This document shows, in pieces, positions 7,684-14,274 of a stretch of DNA of 64,000 bases. The notes beneath the pieces were generated by a model that saw only the letters and a list, made by a program, of their open reading frames with translations, ran no database searches and was not told where the DNA came from. The translations under genes and the position numbers were made by a program. This DNA is from Geodermatophilus obscurus (lineage in GTDB: Bacteria > Actinomycetota > Actinomycetes > Mycobacteriales > Geodermatophilaceae), in contig NZ_FRDM01000017.1 in NCBI RefSeq assembly GCF_900143215.1, forward strand, positions 17,391 to 81,390. The letters run 5' to 3'. Position 1 is the stretch's first letter; the number at the start of each line of letters is the position of its first letter.

Positions 7684-8513
7684 CTAGTCGAGGGCGCGGC
7701 GGCGGAAGCCGATGAGGCTGGTCACCCCGAAGAGGGCGAGGAAGCCGGTCAGCGCCAGCGCGCACAGCCACGGCGGCAGGTGCGGCACCTCCGGGGCCAT
7801 CTCCGCCCGCAGCGCCTCGCTGACGTAGGTCAGCGGGTTGAGCGCGCAGACGACCTGGAACCAGCGCAGCGTGTCCAGCGACTGCCACGGGAACTGGGTG
7901 GACCCGGTGAACAGCAACGGGGTCAGGACGACGGCGAAGACGATGTTGATCCGGTTGGGCTTCACGAACGTCCCGAGCGTCATGCCCATCACCGCGCCGA
8001 CCAGCGAGCCGAGCACGAGGAACGCGGCCAGCACCGGCAGGTCACCCCACTCGACCGGCAGTGTGCCGAGCACCCACCAGCTGATCGGGAACATCACCGC
8101 CGCGGCGATCAGCGCCCGCAGCAGCGCGAACACCACCTTCTCGACGGCGACCAGCGCGGTGGGCAGCGGCGCGAGCAGCCGGTCCTCGATCTCCTTGGTG
8201 AAGGAGAAGTCGATGACCAGCGGGAAGGCGGTGTTCTGCAGCGCGGTGAGGAACGCGGTCAGCGCGATGACGCCGGGCAGCAGCACGTCGGCGTACTGGT
8301 CGGTGGCGAAGCCGAGCTCGACGAGCACCTTGCCGAAGACGAACAGCAGGAACACCGGCTGCAGCACGACCTGCAGCAGGAACGGCACCAGCTCGCGGCC
8401 GGTGACGAACACGTCGCGCCACAGCAGCGCCCGGAACGCCCGGCCGACGTCCGGCCGGCCCGCTGCGGCTGCCCCGGCCTGGACCACCAGGCCCGGCGCG
8501 ACCGTGTCCGTGC

Positions 8514-8517
<4 letters not shown>
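7684..8517 (-). CDS. ABC-2 type transporter permease (drug/daunorubicin-resistance-like)
   Basis: A 277-residue integral membrane protein with six hydrophobic helices, among them LVPFLLQVVLQPVFLLFVFG, VLLPGVIALTAFLTALQNT, ALIAAAVMFPISWWVLG and LAAFLVLGSLVGAVMGM. It has the ABC-2 signature region near 200-235 (FAVVLTPLLFTGSTQFPW, CALNPLTYVSEALR). Such permeases pair with a DrrA-like ATPase to export hydrophobic drugs or lipids. Its ATG (8517) overlaps the TGA of the ATPase gene in an ATGA, so the two are translationally coupled. The short N-terminal 25 residues are cytosolic. Substrate unknown. Confidence 0.9.
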
Positions 8518-9476
<959 letters not shown>

Positions 9477-9518
9477 CGGTGGCCATGCTCCCACCGGGAG
9501 GGGCCGGGGCCGAGCGCG

Positions 9519-9899
9519 TTACGCCGACAGCGCAGCAGCCGTCTTCAGCGTGGGGATGACGCCCTCGGTGCCGGGGTACGACCGGTTGCTGAATTCCCGC
9601 ATCTCGGGGCCCCAACGGCGCATCGCCGCGCGGTGCGGGTCGGTGCGGACGAACGCGACGACGGCGGCCTGGTCATCCCACCAGGACACGGTGGTGAAGT
9701 GCCGGGCCAGCGGCTGTGCCCGCAGGTACAGCGAGCGCGCGCCAGGGGCGGCCATGGTCTGGTTCCGGATGGCCAGCGAGTCGCGGAAGAACGCCGGGAC
9801 GTCGCGGAGCCGGCGCAGGTGCAGGTGGGTGACCATGACGACGCCCGCGCCGTCGCCGATGTGTTCGGCGGTCCAGGGCAGATCGGGGATGACGGCCAC
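9519..9899 (-). CDS. DUF3291 / ABM-superfamily monooxygenase-like protein
   Basis: A 126-residue dimeric alpha-beta-barrel-type protein. The pattern VMVTHLHLRRLRDVPAFFRD, SLAIRNQTMAAPGARSLYLR and ARHFTTVSWWDDQAAVVAFV, then HRAAMRRWGPEM, matches the small DUF3291/CrtA-like group related to antibiotic-biosynthesis monooxygenases and haem-handling proteins. No cofactor residue can be assigned. GTG at 9899 has GAGGAGG 5 nt upstream. It stands alone between the ABC exporter and the GDT1 gene, all on the minus strand. Confidence 0.7.
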   Translation of the reverse strand: MAVIPDLPWTAEHIGDGAGVVMVTHLHLRRLRDVPAFFRDSLAIRNQTMAAPGARSLYLRAQPLARHFTTVSWWDDQAAVVAFVRTDPHRAAMRRWGPEMREFSNRSYPGTEGVIPTLKTAAALSA

Positions 9900-9968
9900 G
9901 GCGACCTCCTCAGCTCCACGTGTGGAGCGAGGTTGGGCCTCCTCGCCACGGACGGGAAGTGGCTTTGT

Positions 9969-10033
9969 GCCCCCGGCCCCTGCAGGGTCCCGCCGCGAGC
10001 TCGCGAGTGGGCGGGAGGCAGGGGGGTCCTCTC
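9969..10033 (-). repeat. Stop-abutting 3' element (family 3 copy) after the GDT1 gene
   Basis: In gene direction the TGA is followed by GAGAGGACCCCCCTGCC, then a perfect CTCGCGAGCTCGCG core, GGCGGGACCCTGCAGG and GGGGCC. CCCCCTGCCTCCCGCCC can pair in part with GGCGGGACCCTGCAGGGG. It probably acts as a terminator. Confidence 0.65.
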
Positions 10034-10633
10034 TCAGCCGGCGAGGGTCCGCACCGTCTCGACCGCGGCCACGACGGCGAAGACGAGGAACAGCACCGCG
10101 GCCACCCGGCGGATCAGCGCCACCGGCAGCCGGTCGGCCAGCTTCCTGCCGAGGAACACGGCCAGCGCCGAGACGGTGAGCAGCGCGGCCCACGCCCCGG
10201 CGAACACCGAGATCGGGTCGTCCAGGCGCGCGGCCAGCCCGGCGGTGGCCAGCTGCGACAGGTCACCCCACTCCGCGGCGAACAGCACGCCGAAGGAGAT
10301 GGCGGCGACGCGGAAGAACGACCGGCCCTCCTTGCCCTCGGCCACGTCGGCGGCGTCCTCCGGCCCCTCCTGCGCGCTGCGCCAGAGCAGGACCGCACCG
10401 ACCAGGAACAGCACCGCGACCACGCCGCTGACCAGCGCCTCGGGCAGCAGGGACAGCAGGCTGCCCGCGGTGACCGCGATCGCGACCTGCAGCCCGAACG
10501 CCGTCCCGACGCCCACGAACACCGGCAGCGGCGGGAAGCGGGTGGCCAGGACCAGGCTGGCGAACAGCGTCTTGTCCGGCAGCTCGACCGGCAGGACGAG
10601 CACGAAGGCGGTCAGCACGACCGTCAGGGACAC
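10034..10633 (-). CDS. TMEM165/GDT1-family putative Mn2+ exporter
   Basis: A 199-residue membrane protein made of two homologous halves of three helices each. Each half has the family's metal-binding motif: PVELPDKT (residues 15-22) and EWGDLSQL (near 120), joined by an acidic loop QEGPEDAADVAEGKEG. Bacterial GDT1/MneA proteins export Mn2+. The strongest support for manganese is the yybP-ykoY riboswitch in its own leader (10704-10820). GTG at 10633 starts right before the first helix (VSLTVVLTAFVLVLPV). It is a single-gene unit ended by a family 3 element. Confidence 0.9.
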   Translation of the reverse strand: MSLTVVLTAFVLVLPVELPDKTLFASLVLATRFPPLPVFVGVGTAFGLQVAIAVTAGSLLSLLPEALVSGVVAVLFLVGAVLLWRSAQEGPEDAADVAEGKEGRSFFRVAAISFGVLFAAEWGDLSQLATAGLAARLDDPISVFAGAWAALLTVSALAVFLGRKLADRLPVALIRRVAAVLFLVFAVVAAVETVRTLAG

Positions 10634-10703
10634 GGGGTTCTCACTTCCGTCAGGGCGCTGCCGGACGGATGCGGGCAGCCTCCGACCGGCAGCTGCCGGC
10701 GAT

Positions 10704-10820
10704 GGCGACTGCGGTCGAAGGTCTCGCCCACCCACGGCCGAGCGTGGGCCCGCTGACCGGGCACCCGGAGGCGCCAGCGTGTCGACCAGCGGACGGGGGG
10801 CTACTCCCCTTCTCGGCCGG
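10704..10820 (-). ncRNA. yybP-ykoY manganese riboswitch
   Basis: Read toward the GDT1 gene, the leader contains AAGGGGAGTAGC (in 10815-10801). Then comes GGTCGACAC, similar to the conserved GTCAACA, and near the 3' side of the aptamer GGGCGAGACCTTCGACC (10729-10712). These are the conserved blocks of the yybP-ykoY Mn2+ aptamer, in the right order and spacing. About 75 nt of GC-rich, hairpin-forming sequence (CCGGCAGCTGCCGG) follows and probably forms the expression platform. A TAGGCT -10 box lies at 10823-10828. The rest of the gap to 10956 is the opposite-strand MFS promoter area. Confidence 0.88.
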
Positions 10821-10822
10821 AG

Positions 10823-10828
10823 AGCCTA
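10823..10828 (-). promoter_or_regulatory. -10 box TAGGCT for the riboswitch transcript
   Basis: TAGGCT on the minus strand lies about 8 nt before the first conserved riboswitch bases, so transcription would start near 10816. Confidence 0.5.
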
Positions 10829-10874
10829 GCCGAGCGCGGCCGGAAAACCGGCTGCGGGCGGGGGTGACCCCCGC

Positions 10875-10880
10875 TACGGT
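10875..10880 (+). promoter_or_regulatory. -10 box TACGGT before the MFS gene
   Basis: TACGGT ends 7 nt before a GTG at 10888, a leaderless layout. That GTG opens only four codons (V-P-F-R) before a TGA at 10900-10902, yet it is in the same frame as the MFS gene. Confidence 0.45.
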
Positions 10881-10956
10881 CCGGCCCGTGCCCTTCCGTT
10901 GACGCCCGGCCGGAACTCCCCTGCCGCCCGCCGCCCGGCCGCTCGCCCGCCTGGCG

Positions 10957-12060
10957 GTGTGCTGGACCGCGCTGTCGGAGCTGGTGCCGCTCTACCCGCT
11001 CTACGCGCTGCTGTTCCTCGACACCGGGCTCTCCGCCGCGGAGATCTCGCTGCTGTTCGCCGCCTGGTCGGTCACCGCGGTGCTCACCGAGGTGCCGGCG
11101 GGCGCGCTGGCCGACCGGTGGTCCCGCCGCGGCGCGCTCGTCGCGGGCGGCGCCCTGGAGGCGGCCGCCTTCGTCGTCTGGACCGTCGCGCCGCAGACCA
11201 CCGGCTTCCTCGCCGGCTTCGTCGTCTGGGGCGTGGCCGGCGCGCTGGTCTCCGGCACCGTCGAGGCGCTGGTCCACGACGGCCTGGCCGAGGTGGGCGC
11301 CGAGGGGTCCTTCGCCCGGGTCAACGGCTGGATGACGTCGGCCGAGCTGCTGGTGCAGATCCCGACCGCGGCCGTGGCCGCCGGTCTGTACGCCCTCGGC
11401 GGCTACGCGCTGGTGGGCTGGGCCAGCGCCGCGGTGTGCCTCGCTTGGGCGGCGCTGGCCCTGCGGTTCCCCGAGACGCCGCGGGAGTCCGACGGCGAGT
11501 CCCTGCTCGGCACCCTGCGCAGCGGCGTGGCCGAGGCCGTCCGCGTTCCCGGGCTGCGGCTCACCGTGCTCGCGGTCGCGCTGGTCGGTGGGCTCGACGC
11601 GGTGGAGGAGTACTTCCCGGTGCTCGCCGGCGACCGCGGGGTGCCGACGGTCGCCGTCCCGGTCGCCGTCCTGGGCATCACGCTGGCCGGGGCGCTCGGC
11701 GCCGCGCTGGGCGGCCGGGCCGACCGGCTGCCCGACCGCGCGCTGTCCGGGCTGCTGCTCCTCTCGGGCCTGCTGCTCGGGGCGGTGGCCGTCGTCCCCG
11801 GCCCGGCGGCGCTGGTGCTCGTGGCGGTCGCCTACGCCCTCTACCTGGCGGTGCTGGTGGTGGCCGAGGCGCGGCTGCAGGAGCGCATCGACAGCACCCG
11901 CCGGGCGACGGTCACCTCGGTCGCGGGCCTCGGCACCGAGCTGGCCGCCCTGCTGGTGTTCGCCGCCTGGGCGCTGGGTGGCGTCGTCGCGGTGGCGGTG
12001 CTCGTGGTCGCCGTCGTCCCCGTGGTGGCAGCGGGCCTGCGCCGGACGCCGGTCAGCTGA
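10957..12060 (+). CDS. MFS transporter (start uncertain)
   Basis: A 12-helix major facilitator protein, 367 residues from GTG 10957. It has the A-motif between helices 2 and 3 (GALADRWSRRGALVAGG), a central loop around residue 185 (RFPETPRESDGESLLG) and a second motif GGRADRLPDRALSG. Substrate unknown. The N-terminus is odd: helix 1 (LAVCWTALSELVPLYPLYAL) starts almost at the start codon. A promoter-linked GTG at 10888 in the same frame would add 23 residues, but a TGA at 10900 interrupts it. Either the start is internal or the gene carries a nonsense change. Its 3' end overlaps the convergent yczE-like gene by 8 bp. Confidence 0.85.
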   Translation: MCWTALSELVPLYPLYALLFLDTGLSAAEISLLFAAWSVTAVLTEVPAGALADRWSRRGALVAGGALEAAAFVVWTVAPQTTGFLAGFVVWGVAGALVSGTVEALVHDGLAEVGAEGSFARVNGWMTSAELLVQIPTAAVAAGLYALGGYALVGWASAAVCLAWAALALRFPETPRESDGESLLGTLRSGVAEAVRVPGLRLTVLAVALVGGLDAVEEYFPVLAGDRGVPTVAVPVAVLGITLAGALGAALGGRADRLPDRALSGLLLLSGLLLGAVAVVPGPAALVLVAVAYALYLAVLVVAEARLQERIDSTRRATVTSVAGLGTELAALLVFAAWALGGVVAVAVLVVAVVPVVAAGLRRTPVS

Positions 12061-12676
12061 CGCGGACCGGCGCGCGGGGGAGGTCCACCGACAGCCGGGG
12101 CAGGAGCGCGTGCACCAGCGGGCCGATGGCCAGCGCGTACAGCACGGTGGCGACGCCCAGCGTGCCGCCGAGGAGCCAGCCGAGGCCGACGACCAGGACC
12201 TCGATCGAGGTGCGCACCAGCCGGACCGAGCGCCCGGTGCGGCGCACCAGCCCGGTCATCAGCCCGTCGCGCGGCCCCGGGCCCAGGTGGACCCCGATGT
12301 AGGCGGCGGTCGCGACGGCGTTGAGCAGGATGCCGGCGGGGACGAGCGCGACGCGGACGGCGAGGGACGACGGCTCGGGCAGCACGGCGAGGACGGCGTC
12401 CAGCACCAGGCCGATGACGACCACGTTGCTGACCGTGCCGAGCCCCGGCCGTTCGCGCAGCGGGGCCCACGCCAGCAGCACCAGCGCGCCGACGACGATG
12501 GTGACCACCCCGAGGGACCAGCCGAGCTGCCGCGCCAGGCCCTGGTGCAGCACGTCCCACGGCATGACCCCGAGGCCCGAGCGGACGAGCAGGGCCATCG
12601 AGAGCCCGTAGAGCGCCAGGCCCGCGTAGAGCTGGACGAGGCGTCGGGCCGGCCGGGCGGTCAGCAGCGGGGGCAT
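12053..12676 (-). CDS. YczE/YyaS/YitT-like membrane protein
   Basis: A 207-residue protein with five hydrophobic helices. The family pattern is clear: LYGLSMALLVRSGLGVMPWDVLHQGL near residue 22, TVSNVVVIGLVLDAVL near 80, and LNAVATAAYIGVHLGPGPRDGLMTGL near 120. VLVVGLGWLLGGTLG also matches. Its function is unknown. In actinomycetes such genes are often divergent from a MocR-type regulator, and here a remnant of one starts on the other strand at 12675. A GGAGGAT sits upstream of the ATG at 12676. Confidence 0.85.
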   Translation of the reverse strand: MPPLLTARPARRLVQLYAGLALYGLSMALLVRSGLGVMPWDVLHQGLARQLGWSLGVVTIVVGALVLLAWAPLRERPGLGTVSNVVVIGLVLDAVLAVLPEPSSLAVRVALVPAGILLNAVATAAYIGVHLGPGPRDGLMTGLVRRTGRSVRLVRTSIEVLVVGLGWLLGGTLGVATVLYALAIGPLVHALLPRLSVDLPRAPVRVS

Positions 12677-12866
12677 GCCCCGATCCTCCGTCGTCGAGCA
12701 GCTCGCCGCCTGCGCGCTGCTCGACGACCTGGACGGGTCGCTGCCGGCCTGGCGCGGGCAGCTGCGCGAGCACCGGTCGGTGCTGACGGCCGAGCTGCGG
12801 CGGCGGGTGCCCGAGCCGGCAGGCGGCCCGGTGCTGTGGTGCGGGTTGCCGCAGCCGGTGGTCCGA
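12675..12866 (+). pseudogene. Remnant of a MocR/GntR-type PLP regulator (C-terminal fragment)
   Basis: The plus frame reads VVEQLAACALLDDLDGSLPA, WRGQLREHRSVLTAELRRR and PVLWCGLPQPVV. This resembles the small C-terminal domain of MocR regulators (aminotransferase-like part), which lie divergent to yczE-like genes in relatives. No winged helix and no PLP-lysine part precedes it, because the YczE gene begins at 12676 on the other strand. After about 62 codons the similarity stops and the frame runs into the 3' end of the AraC gene. I read it as the leftover of a deletion that removed most of the regulator. Confidence 0.6.
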
Positions 12867-12873
12867 CCCGGGC

Positions 12874-13629
12874 TCAGCCGGTGCCCCGGGCCGCGCGTGC
12901 CCGTCGCAGGTAGGCCGACGGCGTCGTGCCGGTGACGGCCCGGAAGTCACGGCTGAAGTGCGACTGGTCGAACCAGCCCAGGGACGCCGCGAGGCCCGCC
13001 AGGTCGCCGACCGCGCCGGCGTCGATCGTCGCCGCGGCGTCCTGCAGGCGGTACCGGGCGAGCACCGCCTTGGGGCTCAGCCCGACGTAGCCGGCGAACA
13101 GGTCCCGGTACGCCGCGGGCGGGTCCGGGGCCAGGAGGGCGAGGGCCGCGTCGAGCACCGCCGCGCGGGCGCCGTCGTCCTCGACGGCGAGCACCGCGTC
13201 GCGCAACCGGGCGGCGTCGAGGCCGAGCGCGGAGCCCAGCGGCGTCGCCGTGGCCCGGCCGGGCAGCCGGCCGCCGAAGGCGACCCAGCCACCCGGGCGG
13301 AACTTGGCCGCGGTCACCCGGCCGGTCCCGACGAGGTCGATGGTGAAGCGACGCGGGGTGACGCCGTGCACGAGGACGGCGGGCAGCGCGTGCCCGAACC
13401 GCGGCTCGGAGCCGGACTCCACCGACAGGTTCACGCTGGGGTGGCTGAGCACCTCGGAGCGGTGCGGCGGTCGGCCGGTCCGGTCCCACCGCACCGACCA
13501 GTACCGCTCGACGAACGGGGCCAGCACCGGGGACACCGGGGCGTCGCGGCGCAGACCGGCCTCGCGGGCGGTCTCGGCCGGCCGCAGCAGGCCGCTCGCC
13601 GGACCTGTCGCGTTCCTCCAAGACGGCAC
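12874..13629 (-). CDS. AraC-family transcriptional regulator (DUF6597-type N-terminus)
   Basis: A 251-residue regulator. The N-terminal domain (residues 30-125) has LAPFVERYWSVRWDRTGRPP, LSHPSVNLSVE and HGVTPRRFTIDLVGTGRVTA with KFRPGGWVAFG, as in DUF6597 regulators. The C-terminal AraC domain includes YRDLFAGYVGLSPKAVLARY and the final SLGWFDQSHFSRDFRAVTGT, then TPSAYLRR. The GTG start is 6 nt after a TAGGCT box. Its divergent neighbour, 27 bp away, is a VOC-family gene that it may control, an arrangement common for this pair. The ligand is unknown. Confidence 0.88.
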   Translation of the reverse strand: MPSWRNATGPASGLLRPAETAREAGLRRDAPVSPVLAPFVERYWSVRWDRTGRPPHRSEVLSHPSVNLSVESGSEPRFGHALPAVLVHGVTPRRFTIDLVGTGRVTAAKFRPGGWVAFGGRLPGRATATPLGSALGLDAARLRDAVLAVEDDGARAAVLDAALALLAPDPPAAYRDLFAGYVGLSPKAVLARYRLQDAAATIDAGAVGDLAGLAASLGWFDQSHFSRDFRAVTGTTPSAYLRRARAARGTG

Positions 13630-13635
13630 GGCCGG

Positions 13636-13641
13636 AGCCTA
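13636..13641 (-). promoter_or_regulatory. -10 box TAGGCT of the AraC gene (leaderless)
   Basis: TAGGCT on the minus strand is exactly 6 nt from the GTG at 13629. The 27-bp divergent gap to the VOC gene must hold both promoters. Confidence 0.5.
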
Positions 13642-13656
13642 GGCAGGCTCGGGGAC

Positions 13657-14136
13657 ATGGCGATCACGAACGGCCGTCCCGACGGCTGCACCACGCTGAC
13701 CCCGTTCCTCGTCTGCTCGCCCGCGGCCGAGGCGATCCGCTTCTACGCCGACGTCTTCGGCGCCACCGTCGTCCAGCGGATGGACGGCCCCGACGGCACG
13801 GTCGTGCACGCGGAGCTCGACCTCGGCCTCGGCCGGTTGCAGCTCGGCGACCCCAACGACGCCTACGGGCTGGTGGCCCCGAGCGGGCAGGAGTCGGACC
13901 GGGTGAGCAGCTCCACCTGCGTCTACGTCGCCGACGTCGACGCGGTGTTCGCCCGCGCCGTCGAGCGCGGCGCCACGGTGCGCGAGGAGCCGGCCACCTT
14001 CGTCACCGGCGACCGCTTCGCCTCCGTCTACGACCCGTTCGGCCACCGCTGGGCGATCATGACGAAGGTCGAGGACGTCAGCCCCGAGGAGCAGGAGCGG
14101 CGTCTCGCCGAGTGGGCGGCGTCCGGCGCGCAGTGA
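13657..14136 (+). CDS. VOC-family protein (glyoxalase/PhnB-like)
   Basis: A 159-residue vicinal-oxygen-chelate protein of the PhnB/YdcJ-like subtype. TLTPFLVCSPAAEAIRFYAD leads to VFGATVVQRMDGPDGTVVHA, then ELDLGLGRLQLGD. The second half is TCVYVADVDAVFARAVERGA with VYDPFGHRWAIMTKVEDVSP. These proteins are dimers, often metal-binding or drug-binding; the ligand is unknown. ATG at 13657 has GGGGA upstream. It is divergent from an AraC regulator and probably its target. Confidence 0.88.
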   Translation: MAITNGRPDGCTTLTPFLVCSPAAEAIRFYADVFGATVVQRMDGPDGTVVHAELDLGLGRLQLGDPNDAYGLVAPSGQESDRVSSSTCVYVADVDAVFARAVERGATVREEPATFVTGDRFASVYDPFGHRWAIMTKVEDVSPEEQERRLAEWAASGAQ

Positions 14137-14194
14137 TCGGCCGCCCCCGCCGCCGTGGCTCCCCCGCGCGATGACCAGGTGAGCTGATCCCGGT

Positions 14195-14230
14195 GGGTCC
14201 GGGCTCATCACTGGTCGTGAGCCCGGACCC
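14195..14230. terminator. Hairpin between convergent VOC and GGDEF-LarB genes
   Basis: GGGTCCGGGCTCA (14195-14207) and TGAGCCCGGACCC (14218-14230) form a perfect 13-bp stem with a 10-nt loop, placed between two convergent 3' ends. A smaller AGCTGATC motif flanks it on both sides. Confidence 0.75.
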
Positions 14231-14274
14231 GCGACGGTGAGCTCAGCTGATCGTCGCCGACCGTGGCGGCGTGG

